Source of the DNA: Corynebacterium sp. NML130628
GTDB taxonomy: Bacteria > Actinomycetota > Actinomycetes > Mycobacteriales > Mycobacteriaceae
Direction of reading: 5' to 3'
Assembly: GCF_001875665.1 (NCBI RefSeq)
Contig: NZ_MLAL01000016.1
Span: 186,001 to 250,000, forward strand
DNA length: 64,000 nt
Both the position numbers and the translations under genes were made by a program. The notes beneath the pieces are model-generated. The model was not told where the DNA came from. It worked only from the letters and a program-made list of their open reading frames with translations, and did no database searches. This document shows, in pieces, positions 36,527 through 46,330 of this stretch. Within the stretch, counting starts at the first letter, position 1. Each line of letters opens with the position of its first letter.

Positions 36527-36586
36527 ATTGTTTCGCTAGTTTGTTGGAATGAGCAGTAATGCGTACTGCAAGATAGGGAGTGAATT

Positions 36587-36979
36587 TTGAACGTGATTAA
36601 ACAGGCGAAAACTAATTCTACTCGCCAGGGTAGGAGCGGATCGATAATCGCTCCTGAAACCACGATGCCCGCTGAAGTGTGGGATTTTGTTCCCGACCAG
36701 GTCAGTCGTGAGCTTAGCTCAACGCAGGGCTGGCGAGCCCCGGGCCATAGTCTTCGCTGCTATCGTGAAACGCTCGAGGTTTCCCAACCCGCGGATACGA
36801 CGTCCGATCAAGCCGATGATCAGAGAGCAAGTGTTCTAATGGGAGTGCTTCTTGGGCTGACGATGTTTGTCGCTGTCCTCATTTCAGGTGATTTCGGCGA
36901 CAGCGACTGGAACTCGACACATGGGAATAATGCAGAATTCGCTCTTAGCCATGAAAGCGCTTCCTTGCCACCGCGTTAA
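36587..36979 (+). CDS. divS: DivS-like SOS cell-division suppressor
   Basis: A 130-residue single-pass membrane protein. A polar cytosolic part of ~80 residues is followed by one hydrophobic segment (SVLMGVLLGLTMFVAVLIS) and a short polar tail. Position divergent from lexA, the tandem SOS half-sites and the size match DivS, the corynebacterial protein that blocks septation during DNA damage. Mycobacterial and bacillary counterparts (Rv2719c, YneA) carry LysM; I see no clear LysM here. The TTG 36587 start is 6 bases from AGGGAG; GTG 36593 is possible. The assignment rests mostly on context. Confidence 0.7.
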   Translation: MNVIKQAKTNSTRQGRSGSIIAPETTMPAEVWDFVPDQVSRELSSTQGWRAPGHSLRCYRETLEVSQPADTTSDQADDQRASVLMGVLLGLTMFVAVLISGDFGDSDWNSTHGNNAEFALSHESASLPPR

Positions 36980-37027
36980 CTCGCTAAAGTGATGGGGTAA
37001 CTGTTCTTCGAAAAATTTGGGGTGGAG

Positions 37028-37489
37028 ATGTACTGTCCGTTTTGCCATCACGAACAATCACGAGTTACGGATTCTCGGGTTATTGATGGAGGCTCCGCTA
37101 TCCGGCGTCGACGAGAGTGTACATCGTGCGGTGGTCGTTTTACGACGATCGAGAAGGCAGTACTGACTGTTGTGAAGCGAAATGGCGTTATCGAGCCATT
37201 TGATAAGGAAAAGCTCATCGTCGGGGTTCGGCGTGCGTGCCAAGGAAGAAATGTCAGCGATGACGCTTTGAAGCGACTTGCACAACAGGTCGAAGAGACC
37301 GTCCGAGCACAAGGAAGCTCGCAAGTTGCGGCGAACGACATCGGGTTAGCCGTGCTGGAACCGCTGCGCGCTCTTGACGAGGTGGCCTACCTGCGTTTCG
37401 CCTCGGTGTACAAGTCTTTTGAAAGCGCTGAGGACTTCCAGTCTGAAATCCGTTTGATGAAACGACGTGAGCGAGACGGCCTTGACTAA
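37028..37489 (+). CDS. nrdR: Transcriptional repressor NrdR
   Basis: ATP/dATP-sensing repressor of ribonucleotide reductase genes, 153 residues. The N-terminal zinc ribbon [17 protein letters not shown]...[13 protein letters not shown] has the two CxxC pairs, and an ATP-cone follows ([24 protein letters not shown]). The start is ATG 37028, where all NrdR proteins begin; GTG 37022 is two codons upstream. It lies just after the divS-like gene, joining DNA-damage control with dNTP supply. Confidence 0.95.
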   Translation: MYCPFCHHEQSRVTDSRVIDGGSAIRRRRECTSCGGRFTTIEKAVLTVVKRNGVIEPFDKEKLIVGVRRACQGRNVSDDALKRLAQQVEETVRAQGSSQVAANDIGLAVLEPLRALDEVAYLRFASVYKSFESAEDFQSEIRLMKRRERDGLD

Positions 37490-37504
37490 AGCCTGTGCCA
37501 CTCG

Positions 37505-40500
37505 CTAATGCAGCTTATCCACCATCTTTTCAATACGCCGCACACTGACAGGCTTTTGTGTGCCGAGGTGCTGAGCAAACAGGCTGACTCGCAACTCTTG
37601 GATCCGCCACATCACGTCCTTATACGCACGTGTTTTTCTGCGATTAGGCGGAAGCCGATCCATGTGTTGCTCAAGATAGCTCCTTGCACTTGCTACTTCC
37701 GCTTGACGCTCTTCGTCCCGCTCTGGCTCTGCTTCTAGATGCTCGAGCCGAACTCGGATCGCTTCAATATACCGGGGGAGGTGTTGAAGATTCTGCATTC
37801 CATGGACTGTGATGGCATTCGGCGGAAGCATGAACGCCAACTGCTTCCGTATATCGTCGATTGCAGGACCTTCCCATCCACTAAGTTCCTGCGTGATATT
37901 CGAATATGCCGCGAGACCAGGGGCAATTGAAACAATTGCTCTACGAACAGCACCGGGGATAGTCGGCTTTATTTTTTCACGCAGCTCTGCGAATCCCGTA
38001 GGTGTTCTCACAGGACCGCCGGCATTAATCATTGCGTCACGAATAGCCGCGACCCGTGCATCTTCGACCAGACCAGCAGCACCACCATGGGGATACCTGT
38101 CTACTGCAACGCGTTGTTGGAGGGGAAGCCCCTTTGTCATCTGAGACGTGGAAACCTCGATGGAACGCAACAGCAAGGTAAGTGTCGCGGTCATCATTGA
38201 CGCATCCGCGCTTGCTCTCGTCGGGTGAACCGCAACGCGCACACCACCGGGAGTAGCTTCTAGCGCCGGGAAGGCCTCCACCTGGTTCCCATCAATCGTC
38301 GTCATTGTAGTCTCCGGAATAGCGCCGAGCGTGTCCGCTGTCCATTCAGCAACAACCGCGGTCTCGGAATGTTGGCTAGCTTTAGCAACAGACGATCGTA
38401 TTTGCGGAGCTCTGCGCTTCTTCAACGCGAGCAGGCTCTTGTCGGTGTCGACAATTTTACCGCGCTTATCAATGACTGCGAACGTCACCGACAAATGGGG
38501 CGGAAGAAGCTGCGTCCGGAAATCGCTTCCGCTGATGCCGCTCGCTCCTAATTCAGTGAGTGCAGTTGCTAGCGCTTCCGTGACAGGGGTATGAGCGTCA
38601 AATGACATGCGCGCGAATGCCCGGTCTGCAAAATCAGGCGCAGGGACGACGCTCTTTCGCAGAGGTTTTGGCAGCGATCGGATGAGCTCAGTCAGCAGCT
38701 CTTTGCGCAGGCCAGGAACAAGCCAGTCGAAACCTGCAGGCTCGACGGCGGCAAGCAAGGGAAGTGGGATTGAAATGGTGACTCCGTCGTAGGTATCTCC
38801 AGGCTCGAACTTGTAGGAAACATCAAATCGCATCGAACCTTGCGTCCATGAAGCCGGAAAATCCTCTGCGGTGATGTCTTGCGCAGAGTCGTCGACCAGT
38901 TTCTTCGGATCGAAATGTAAATACTCGGGGTCTTCTCGTCGCTGCTTCTTCCACCAACTGTCAAAGTTAATGGCGGTTGTTACAGAATCAGGCAATTTCG
39001 CGTCGTAAAACTCGAAGAGCGAATCTTCATCGACAACGATGCCTCTGCGGCGGAGCTTCTCCTCAACTTCCGCTGCCTGGTTAAGCAGCGAATCGTTGTG
39101 CTCGAGAAATTTGTGTGTCCGGGTCCAATCGCCCTCGATGAGCGCATGGCGAATAAACATTTCGCGTGCCGCAATCGGGTCTACGTGATGGTAAGAGACA
39201 ACCCTGTCTCGAACGATCGGGACCCCGTACAACAAAGACTTTTGATGCACCATGGCACACGCACGCTTACGTGACCAAAATGGCTCGGAATACACGTGCT
39301 TCAGCAGTGCCCCAGCGGCGTGCTCAATCCATGATGGCTCAATCTTTGCCACATCCCTGGCCCAGAGGCGGGAAGTTTCGACGAGTTCGCTCGCCATCAG
39401 GAACTCTGGGGGCGTCTTCGATAGAGATGACCCCGGGAAGATCATGAACCGGGTGCCGCGAGCCCCGTGGTACTCCTTGCTGTTGCCGTCCCGTGCACCA
39501 ACGTTCGAAAGCAAACCGGTAAGCAACGCCCGATGGATTGAATCAGCGTCACGCTTCGTTGTCGTCTCGTTGCCGAGGTCCCAGCCAAGTCGACGTTCGA
39601 CGTCACGCAGCTGACGGACCAAATCGTGCCATTCACGAATCCGCATGTAATGCAGATACTCTCGCTTCATCCGCTTTCTGAATTGATTTCCTGATAACTC
39701 CTCGCGAAGCCCTCCCACGTAGTCCCAGAGCTTGAGCGCAGACAGGAAATCAGATGTCTTGTCCTTGAATCGCGCATGAGCCTGATCTGCCTGCGCTTGA
39801 AACTCTAGAGGGCGTTCGCGCACATCCTGAATCGACATATGGGCTACAACCGCGGTGACATCACCCAGCACACGGTAGCGTTCGGCCTCAACGAGCATGC
39901 GGGCCATCTTTGGATCTACAGGGATTTTAGCAAGAGTATGGCCGATCTTCGTCAGTTTCGGCAGTTCTTGCTTCGGCAGCGCTTTGATAGCTCCGAGCTC
40001 GTGCAAGAGCACAAGGCCGTCTCGAACTGCTTTATCGTCCGGGGACTCGACGAACGGGAAGTGGCGCATATCCCCCAAGTTGAGGGAAATCATCTGCAAA
40101 ATCACACTTGCCAAGTTCGTCCGCAAAATCTCTGGGTCCGTAAATTCCGGTCGGGCCTCAAAGTTTTCTTCGGAATATAAGCGGATAGCGATGCCATCTG
40201 CGACACGTCCACAGCGTCCTGAGCGCTGGTTTGCTGAAGCTTGTGATACCTCTTCAATGGGGAGGCGTTGTACTTTAGTACGCGTGGAATACCGCGAGAC
40301 TCGAGCAAGCCCAGTGTCCACAACGTAGTGAATCCCCGGTACGGTCAGGGATGTTTCTGCAATGTTGGTTGAAAGAACGATCCTTCGGCCGCTGTGAGGA
40401 GAAAAGACGCGGTGCTGCTCGGCATTTGAAAGGCGACCGAACAATGGTGCGACTTCGACATTTTTCCAATGCTGCTTTTCGATGGCCTCGATGCAATCCC

Positions 40501-41410
40501 GAATGTCTCGTTCCGAGGCGAAAAAGCAGAGGATGTCGCCATCGCCTTCAGCCATCAGTTCCTTAATCGCATCGAGGACCCCATCGATCATGTCGACGTC
40601 AACCTCACGACCCCCCACATTGGTGACTAGCGGCCGGTACCGTACTTCGACGGGGTAGGTGCGACCGGATACCTCAATGATTGGCGCTGGATTACCATCA
40701 CGGTCACAGAAGTGCTGAGCGAAGCGCTCAACGTCAATTGTTGCGGATGTAATAATGACTTTGAGATCGGGGCGTTTGGGTAGGAGCTGCTTTAGGTAGC
40801 CCAGCAGGAAGTCAATATTGAGTGAACGCTCATGGGCTTCATCGATGATGATGGTGTCGTATGCGTTGAGGAATCGGTCGCGCTGAATCTCGGTGAGCAG
40901 GATGCCGTCGGTCATGAGCTTCACGGAAGTAGTGGGGCTGACCTTGTCGTCGAAGCGAATTGCGTAGCCTATCGACTCCCCAATGTTTTGGCCAAGCTCC
41001 TCTGCGATGCGTTCAGCGACCGTTCGGGCGGCGAGGCGACGCGGTTGGGTATGGGCAATACGTCCTCGTCGGCCGCGGCCGAGTTCGAGCAACATTTTTG
41101 GGATCTGTGTGGTTTTACCAGAGCCAGTTTCACCAGCGATCACAGTAACCTGATGTTTTGAGACAGCTTCTAATATATCGTCCCTGCGAAGCGAAACAGG
41201 AAGCGCTTCGGGGTACTCGATGCTGGGAATCTGCTCATTCCTGGCATGAACGGCGTCGATACTGCGAGCAATCGCCTCCTGTACCTTGCGTAATTCTGTG
41301 GCGTCTTTTGCTCGGCGGATTCGTCGGCGGAGCCGCCGTACATCTCGGAGCTCAACGCTTTCGAGCTCGCGAAAGAGGTCGTTCTTAGGTGTTTGATCCT
41401 GTTGCTTCAT
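37505..41410 (-). CDS. hrpA: ATP-dependent RNA helicase HrpA
   Basis: DEAH-box helicase of 1301 residues, close to E. coli HrpA in length. It shows Walker A GETGSGKTT (near residue 95), DEAH box IIIDEAHERS, SATI, TNIAETSLT and QRSGRCGR, followed by HA2, OB and the long DUF3418-type C-terminal region. HrpA in other bacteria resolves stalled ribosomes and processes mRNA. It is convergent with nrdR and lies 15 bases before the oxyR stop region on the same strand. Confidence 0.95.
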   Translation of the reverse strand: MKQQDQTPKNDLFRELESVELRDVRRLRRRIRRAKDATELRKVQEAIARSIDAVHARNEQIPSIEYPEALPVSLRRDDILEAVSKHQVTVIAGETGSGKTTQIPKMLLELGRGRRGRIAHTQPRRLAARTVAERIAEELGQNIGESIGYAIRFDDKVSPTTSVKLMTDGILLTEIQRDRFLNAYDTIIIDEAHERSLNIDFLLGYLKQLLPKRPDLKVIITSATIDVERFAQHFCDRDGNPAPIIEVSGRTYPVEVRYRPLVTNVGGREVDVDMIDGVLDAIKELMAEGDGDILCFFASERDIRDCIEAIEKQHWKNVEVAPLFGRLSNAEQHRVFSPHSGRRIVLSTNIAETSLTVPGIHYVVDTGLARVSRYSTRTKVQRLPIEEVSQASANQRSGRCGRVADGIAIRLYSEENFEARPEFTDPEILRTNLASVILQMISLNLGDMRHFPFVESPDDKAVRDGLVLLHELGAIKALPKQELPKLTKIGHTLAKIPVDPKMARMLVEAERYRVLGDVTAVVAHMSIQDVRERPLEFQAQADQAHARFKDKTSDFLSALKLWDYVGGLREELSGNQFRKRMKREYLHYMRIREWHDLVRQLRDVERRLGWDLGNETTTKRDADSIHRALLTGLLSNVGARDGNSKEYHGARGTRFMIFPGSSLSKTPPEFLMASELVETSRLWARDVAKIEPSWIEHAAGALLKHVYSEPFWSRKRACAMVHQKSLLYGVPIVRDRVVSYHHVDPIAAREMFIRHALIEGDWTRTHKFLEHNDSLLNQAAEVEEKLRRRGIVVDEDSLFEFYDAKLPDSVTTAINFDSWWKKQRREDPEYLHFDPKKLVDDSAQDITAEDFPASWTQGSMRFDVSYKFEPGDTYDGVTISIPLPLLAAVEPAGFDWLVPGLRKELLTELIRSLPKPLRKSVVPAPDFADRAFARMSFDAHTPVTEALATALTELGASGISGSDFRTQLLPPHLSVTFAVIDKRGKIVDTDKSLLALKKRRAPQIRSSVAKASQHSETAVVAEWTADTLGAIPETTMTTIDGNQVEAFPALEATPGGVRVAVHPTRASADASMMTATLTLLLRSIEVSTSQMTKGLPLQQRVAVDRYPHGGAAGLVEDARVAAIRDAMINAGGPVRTPTGFAELREKIKPTIPGAVRRAIVSIAPGLAAYSNITQELSGWEGPAIDDIRKQLAFMLPPNAITVHGMQNLQHLPRYIEAIRVRLEHLEAEPERDEERQAEVASARSYLEQHMDRLPPNRRKTRAYKDVMWRIQELRVSLFAQHLGTQKPVSVRRIEKMVDKLH

Positions 41411-41425
41411 AGTTAGCGTCCCAGT

Positions 41426-42382
41426 TTAGCGGGACAATATCGCATCACTAGTTTTCACTACTTCTTTGTAAGCCTTTTTGCACAGATCTCCGAGCTCTTC
41501 GAACTCATGCAGGCGTGAAGACGAGGATCGATAGACCAGTCCGATCGTGCGCTTTGCATCCACGCTCTTCTGGAAGGTTGAAAGTCCTAATCCGGGGCGG
41601 GTGCATTCAGCTGCAATCGCTGATTTCGGAACAAGCGTTGATCCGAGCCCGGCTACGACGAGCTGCATGATTGTTGTCAGCGACGCAGCCCGCGTATCGG
41701 ACTGGCTCGGGCTAGTTGGTGTCGTTTGGGCGTTCTTGCACAGATCGACAATTTGGTCTCGTAGGCAGTGGCCGTCGTCGAGAAGCAGTAAGTCGAGATC
41801 CTCTAGGACGTCGAGGGTCAGGTTTTTACGTCCTGATAGGTTGTGCTTCTCGTTGGTCACAACGATGAACTCTTCGTCGTAGAGCTCGATTTCGCTCACT
41901 CCAGGAGCGTGCGTGGGAAGTGCTAATAGGGCGACATCGACGTTGCCGTCCCGAAGCTTTGCGAGCAGAAGTTTTGTAGGTTCTTCGATAATTCGTGGGG
42001 CTAAATCAGGGAACTCACTCTGCAACAAGTGTAGAAGGGTGGGCAAGATGTACGGTGCGATTGTTGGGATGATGCCGATATTCAGCGGGCCAGACAACAC
42101 CCCGTGGGCGCCACGGGCGTGTGCAACAAAAGAGTCCGCCGCTTCAAGCGTTGCCTTTGCATAGGGGAGGAGCGTGTCTCCAGTTGGGGTGACGATGACT
42201 TTTCGGGTCGACCGTTCGATAAGTTGGATTCCTAGACCGGCTTCCAGCGCGACTAATGCCTGTGACAAGGAAGGCTGGGAAATGTTGAGTTTGCTTGCAG
42301 CAGTGCCGAAATGTCGGTTCTCCGCGATGGTCACAAAGGTGCGGAGCTGGGCTAAAGTCGGTTTATATTCTTTATTGTTCAT
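41426..42382 (-). CDS. oxyR: Hydrogen-peroxide-sensing regulator OxyR
   Basis: LysR-type regulator of 318 residues with an N-terminal HTH (FGTAASKLNISQPSLSQALVALEAGLG). The redox cysteines Cys206 and Cys215 lie in DDGHCLRDQIVDLCKNA, the exact OxyR signature. It is divergent from ahpCD, its likely target, and a CTAT-N11-ATAG dyad lies 9 bases upstream of its own start. In C. glutamicum OxyR acts mainly as a repressor; which mode applies here is not visible. Confidence 0.95.
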   Translation of the reverse strand: MNNKEYKPTLAQLRTFVTIAENRHFGTAASKLNISQPSLSQALVALEAGLGIQLIERSTRKVIVTPTGDTLLPYAKATLEAADSFVAHARGAHGVLSGPLNIGIIPTIAPYILPTLLHLLQSEFPDLAPRIIEEPTKLLLAKLRDGNVDVALLALPTHAPGVSEIELYDEEFIVVTNEKHNLSGRKNLTLDVLEDLDLLLLDDGHCLRDQIVDLCKNAQTTPTSPSQSDTRAASLTTIMQLVVAGLGSTLVPKSAIAAECTRPGLGLSTFQKSVDAKRTIGLVYRSSSSRLHEFEELGDLCKKAYKEVVKTSDAILSR

Positions 42383-42390
42383 TCTTATAA

Positions 42391-42409
42391 CTATACGTCA
42401 TCGCAATAG
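42391..42409. promoter_or_regulatory. OxyR-type T-N11-A dyad
   Basis: CTAT-N11-ATAG, a perfect LysR-type dyad. Its right edge is 9 bases before the ahpC -35, centred about 54 bases upstream of the predicted ahpC start point. It is also close enough to oxyR (start at 42382) for autoregulation. Confidence 0.65.
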
Positions 42410-42418
42410 GTTTTGCTG

Positions 42419-42447
42419 TTGAACTTGTGTGGAGTTTCTGGCACAAT
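42419..42447 (+). promoter_or_regulatory. ahpC promoter
   Basis: -35 TTGAAC (42419-42424), 17-base spacer, -10 CACAAT (42442-42447). This predicts transcription from about 42454 and a leader of roughly 65 bases with GGAGG (42507-42511) before ATG 42519. Confidence 0.65.
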
Positions 42448-42518
42448 GTTTATCAGAGTGCGAGCGATTGCATTCCAAAACCGTATATCTACGACATCTC
42501 ACATTCGGAGGTTAAGCT

Positions 42519-43115
42519 ATGGCAATTCTGACTGTAGGCGAGCGTTTCCCTGAGTTCGATCTCGTTGCGCTGAAGGGTGGCGACCTTCACGACGTCGACG
42601 CGACTAGCCCAGAGGATTACTTCGAGAACGTATCCCTGGAAAAGTACGAGGGTAAGTGGAAGGTCGTATTCTTCTACCCGAAGGACTTTACGTTCGTCTG
42701 CCCAACCGAGATCGCTGCGTTTGGCAAGCTGAACGAAGAATTCGAAGATCGTGATACGCAGGTCCTTGGTGGATCCACCGACAACGAGTACTCCCACTTC
42801 AACTGGCGCGCAACGCACCCAGACCTGAAGACCGTGCCGTTCCCGATGTTCGCTGATGTCCGCCACGACCTGATCCGCGCCCTGGGCGTTGAGAACGAGG
42901 CTGGCGTTGCTGACCGTGCGACGTTCATTATCGACCCGGACGGCATCATCCAGTTCGTGTCGGTTACCCCGGATGCTGTCGGCCGTAACGTTGACGAGGT
43001 ACTTCGCGTTCTGGATGCTCTCCAGTCCGAGGAAGTTTGCGCTTGTGACTGGCAGAAGAACGACCCAACCAAGAACATCGACAAGTTGGCTGTTGTTCAG
43101 GAATCCTTGAAGTAA
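42519..43115 (+). CDS. ahpC: Alkyl hydroperoxide reductase AhpC (peroxiredoxin)
   Basis: Two-Cys peroxiredoxin of 198 residues that reduces organic peroxides and H2O2. The peroxidatic Cys61 lies in FVCPTE; resolving cysteines are Cys174 and Cys176 in CACDWQ, as in mycobacterial AhpC, which uses three cysteines. AhpD downstream is the likely reductant, since no ahpF is present. RBS GGAGG is 7 bases from ATG. Confidence 0.97.
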   Translation: MAILTVGERFPEFDLVALKGGDLHDVDATSPEDYFENVSLEKYEGKWKVVFFYPKDFTFVCPTEIAAFGKLNEEFEDRDTQVLGGSTDNEYSHFNWRATHPDLKTVPFPMFADVRHDLIRALGVENEAGVADRATFIIDPDGIIQFVSVTPDAVGRNVDEVLRVLDALQSEEVCACDWQKNDPTKNIDKLAVVQESLK

Positions 43116-43125
43116 ATACACCCCG

Positions 43126-43163
43126 AATCCCCGTCACTAGTCCAATACACAGTGGCGGGGATT
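43126..43163 (+). terminator. Hairpin between ahpC and ahpD
   Basis: AATCCCCGTCACT pairs with AGTGGCGGGGATT (one mismatch) around a 12-base loop, then TTATTC. Placed between two co-oriented genes, it probably gives partial termination so ahpC exceeds ahpD. Confidence 0.65.
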
Positions 43164-43190
43164 TATTCATAAACGATAGAGAGGAAAAAC

Positions 43191-43715
43191 ATGTCGATCG
43201 AGAATCTGCGCAGTGCGCTACCCGAGTACGCAAAGGACCAGAAGCTGAACCTCGGTTCACTGACCCGTTCCACCGAGCTGACCGAGCAGCAGCTCTGGGG
43301 CGCGCTCGTAGCGTCTGCAGCAGCGACGAAAAATGCTACCGTGATCTCTGAAATTACCGATGAGGCGAAAGAGCACCTGTCTGAAGAAGCGATCGACGCC
43401 GCCTTCGGCGCAGCGACTGTTATGGCTATGAACAATGTTGCGTATCGTGCGAAGGGCTGGCTCGGCGACGACTTTGCGCAGGTTAAGTTCGGGCTTCGGA
43501 TGAACATTATCTCGAAGCCGGGTGTCGAAAAGGCTGACTTCGAACTGTGGTCACTTGCTGTTTCTGCAATCAACGGTTGTGAGCACTGTGCTGTCGCGCA
43601 CTCCAATGTTGTGCGTGAGGAAGGCCTAACCAAGGAGCAGGTCTGGGAAGCTGTAAAGGTTGCAGCGGTTGTCCAGGCTATTGCGCAGACTGTAGAAGTA
43701 GAAGACGCACGCTAA
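43191..43715 (+). CDS. ahpD: Alkyl hydroperoxidase AhpD
   Basis: Thiol carboxymuconolactone decarboxylase-fold protein, 174 residues, that reduces AhpC and links it to a lipoamide-dependent electron chain in mycobacteria. The active-site CxxC is Cys130/Cys133 with His137 in [18 protein letters not shown] lies ahead of ATG 43191. Confidence 0.96.
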   Translation: MSIENLRSALPEYAKDQKLNLGSLTRSTELTEQQLWGALVASAAATKNATVISEITDEAKEHLSEEAIDAAFGAATVMAMNNVAYRAKGWLGDDFAQVKFGLRMNIISKPGVEKADFELWSLAVSAINGCEHCAVAHSNVVREEGLTKEQVWEAVKVAAVVQAIAQTVEVEDAR

Positions 43716-43739
43716 CAGGGACTACTCCTGTACAACAAC

Positions 43740-43783
43740 CGGCTGAGGGATTACATCTGGCGCACGTCTAGATCCCTCAGCCG
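43740..43783. terminator. Hairpin overlapping the helicase 3' end
   Basis: CGGCTGAGGGAT (43740-43751) and ATCCCTCAGCCG (43772-43783) form a perfect 12-base stem. One arm lies inside the last codons of the minus-strand helicase and the other just beyond its stop. It serves convergent ahpD and the helicase. No U-tract. Confidence 0.6.
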
Positions 43784-46294
43784 CACTTCTCCGGCCTCAT
43801 CAGAAGCATCGAGGTCGACAACACCGTGGAATTGAAAGCTGCGATCTCCGTTCGGGTCCTTGAGGGTCTGTACGACCTCCCAAAGACGCGAGCTTTCATC
43901 TTTCACTCGGAAGTACTCCGGTCCACGAGCATCCGCGTCAATGATGATGTCATCGTACTCGTCGAAGTAGTCGTCGAGAATTGAAGGCCAGTCAGGCCGC
44001 ACATCCGAGTCAAGGTAGTCGAGCATCGAGTCAAGGGCTTCTTCCTTTTCGAACGCGAACAACTCGACCAGCCGAAAGAAATAATTTCGGACCATAATCT
44101 TGAATGCCCTGCGATTAGCAGTAAGAGCAGTGGGATCATCGATGCCGAACGCGAGCTCGCGTTCGAGCGCATCCTGAGAGATTGGGGCGTCATCGTCGGC
44201 TAACGTTGCCCATTCATCGATGAGCGAAGAGTCCACCTGGCGGATAAGCTCACCGAGCCACACAATGATGTCTTCGAGCTCTTCCGTCATGTAAGTCTCT
44301 GGCACGGAATGAGAAAGGGTTCTCCAAGCGTCGGTGAGGTATCGAAGCACCACGCCTTCTGAGCGGGAAAGGCCGTACGTAGCGATAAGGTCAGAGAACG
44401 TCATTGCGTGCTCTATCATGTCGCGAACTACCGACTTCGGAGAAAGCTGCCATTCCTTGGCCCACGGGTTACTCGAACAGTAGGTGTCAAAGGCGTCCTC
44501 CAACTCCTCAGCGAGCGGCTGCGGGTAGGTCACGTCTTCGATGAGTGCCATGCGCTCTGTGTAATCGACGCCTTCCGTCTTGAGGGCTGCGATTTCTTCG
44601 CCACGAGCTGCCGACTGTTGAGCCTGAAGCACCTGGCGAGGGTCATCCAAGATCGCCTCAAAAGCTGAGATAACATCCAGCGAGTACGTCGAAGACTCGG
44701 GGTCAAGTACGGTGAGAAATGCAAGCGCGAAGGGGGAGAGCGGTTGGTTGAGTGCGAAGTCCCGGTCCAGCTCTCGGGTGAGTGTATAAGGTCGGTATGC
44801 AGGAGAATCAGGGGTGCGTTCCACAATGTCAGCCTGGATCAGGCCACGGAACAGATCGACCGCAGTGAGGATATCGCGGTTCTGCTTTGCGCGTGTGTCA
44901 TGATTGCTGCGGATCAAATGCTTCATGTGCTCGTAGCCGTCCCCCGGACGCGCAATCACATTGAGAAGCATCGAGTTTGAGACCTGAAACTGACTGGACA
45001 GCTCTTCTGGCTCGGCTGTTGTGAGGCGCTGGAAGGTTTTCTCCGACCAGGTCACTTCGCCATCACGAGCTGACTTTTTGTTGAGCTTTTTGAGCCGCTT
45101 TGGGTCGTCACCCGCGCGGCGCCGCAGCTTCGCATTTTCAATCTCGTGCTCGGGTGCTTCGACGACTACCGTGCCTTCCGTGTCGTATCCCGCCCGCCCA
45201 GCACGGCCGGCAATTTGGTGAAACTCTCTCGACTTGAGGATGCGTTGCCTGGTTCCATCGTATTTCGCTAGACCCGTAATCAGAACCGTCCGAATCGGTA
45301 CGTTGATCCCGACGCCGAGCGTGTCTGTCCCGCAGATCACCTTCAAGAGTCCAGTTTGAGATAGCTTTTCGACGAGCCGTCGATACTTCGGCAACATTCC
45401 CGCATGGTGAATCCCTATCCCTTTCCGAAGTAGCCTCGACAATGTCTTACCGAAGGTGGTGGTGAACCTGAAATTGCCTATCTCATCCGCGATGCGATGC
45501 TTTTCCTCTGCGCTGACGAACTTCATACTGGTGAGTGCCTGAGCGCGTTCGGCAGCCTCCCGTTGCGAGAAATGGACAACATAAATCGGCGCCTTGTGAT
45601 CCTCCAACAGCTCTTCAATCGTTTCGTGCACGGAGGAGAATACGTAGCTGAAATCGAGTGGCACTGGCCGTTCCGACCCGCCAACATACGTGGTTGGGCG
45701 GCCAGTGCGCTGAGTGAGATCTTTTTCGATCCAATCAGTTTCTCCAAGGGTTGCGGACATCAAAAGAAACTGTGCCTGAGGCAGCTCCAACAATGGGACC
45801 TGCCATGCCCATCCCCGGTCAGGATCTGAATAATAGTGAAACTCATCCATGACGACCTGCTGGATCTTCGCATGCTCGCCCTCGCGTAGTGCAATGTTTG
45901 CGACGATCTCGGCGGTGGCGGCGATAATAGGAGCGCCACTGTTGACGGTAGCGTCTCCAGTCATCATGCCAACATTCTCCGCGCCGAAGATTTCGCAGAG
46001 AGCGAAAAACTTTTCGCTGACGAGCGCTTTAATCGGCGCAGTATAAAAAGAGCGTTGCCCGCGTGCCAGGGCAATGAAATGCGCAGCATTTGCCACCATG
46101 GACTTTCCCGACCCTGTCGGCGTAGCTAGGATCACGTTGTCCCCGGTGAGCAGCGCGAGCGACGCCTCTTCTTGAGCCTCGTACAGGGAAATGCCTCGCC
46201 CCTGCGTCCATGCAGTGAAGGAGTCCCAGACTGCCTCTTCAAAAAGATCTGCGGGAACGTCGTCGAGGTCTGCAAGAAAAGTAGAAAGAGTCAC
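43751..46294 (-). CDS. Ski2-like DEAD/DEAH-box helicase
   Basis: Superfamily 2 helicase of about 847 residues. Walker A is TPTGSGKSM, the Walker B box DEFHYYSDP, motif III LLMSATLGETDW, and motif VI QIAGRAGRAGYDTEG. The C-terminal third resembles the DUF3516-type domain found in a class of actinobacterial helicases. RNA is the probable substrate, but this is family inference. I favour GTG 46294 because a -10 hexamer ends 7 bases upstream. An ATG seven codons earlier (46315) is in frame, and the PAC2 gene on the same strand stops at 46331. Confidence 0.85.
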   Translation of the reverse strand: MTLSTFLADLDDVPADLFEEAVWDSFTAWTQGRGISLYEAQEEASLALLTGDNVILATPTGSGKSMVANAAHFIALARGQRSFYTAPIKALVSEKFFALCEIFGAENVGMMTGDATVNSGAPIIAATAEIVANIALREGEHAKIQQVVMDEFHYYSDPDRGWAWQVPLLELPQAQFLLMSATLGETDWIEKDLTQRTGRPTTYVGGSERPVPLDFSYVFSSVHETIEELLEDHKAPIYVVHFSQREAAERAQALTSMKFVSAEEKHRIADEIGNFRFTTTFGKTLSRLLRKGIGIHHAGMLPKYRRLVEKLSQTGLLKVICGTDTLGVGINVPIRTVLITGLAKYDGTRQRILKSREFHQIAGRAGRAGYDTEGTVVVEAPEHEIENAKLRRRAGDDPKRLKKLNKKSARDGEVTWSEKTFQRLTTAEPEELSSQFQVSNSMLLNVIARPGDGYEHMKHLIRSNHDTRAKQNRDILTAVDLFRGLIQADIVERTPDSPAYRPYTLTRELDRDFALNQPLSPFALAFLTVLDPESSTYSLDVISAFEAILDDPRQVLQAQQSAARGEEIAALKTEGVDYTERMALIEDVTYPQPLAEELEDAFDTYCSSNPWAKEWQLSPKSVVRDMIEHAMTFSDLIATYGLSRSEGVVLRYLTDAWRTLSHSVPETYMTEELEDIIVWLGELIRQVDSSLIDEWATLADDDAPISQDALERELAFGIDDPTALTANRRAFKIMVRNYFFRLVELFAFEKEEALDSMLDYLDSDVRPDWPSILDDYFDEYDDIIIDADARGPEYFRVKDESSRLWEVVQTLKDPNGDRSFQFHGVVDLDASDEAGEVRLRDLDVRQM

Positions 46295-46301
46295 GTCTCC
46301 T

Positions 46302-46307
46302 ACCGTA
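46302..46307 (-). promoter_or_regulatory. -10 box of the helicase gene (leaderless GTG)
   Basis: TACGGT on the minus strand ends 7 bases before GTG 46294. The AGGAG within the spacer could alternatively be an RBS, but it is only 2 bases from the GTG. Confidence 0.5.
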
Positions 46308-46330
46308 GCCGACATTGTCGACGAAAGCCG

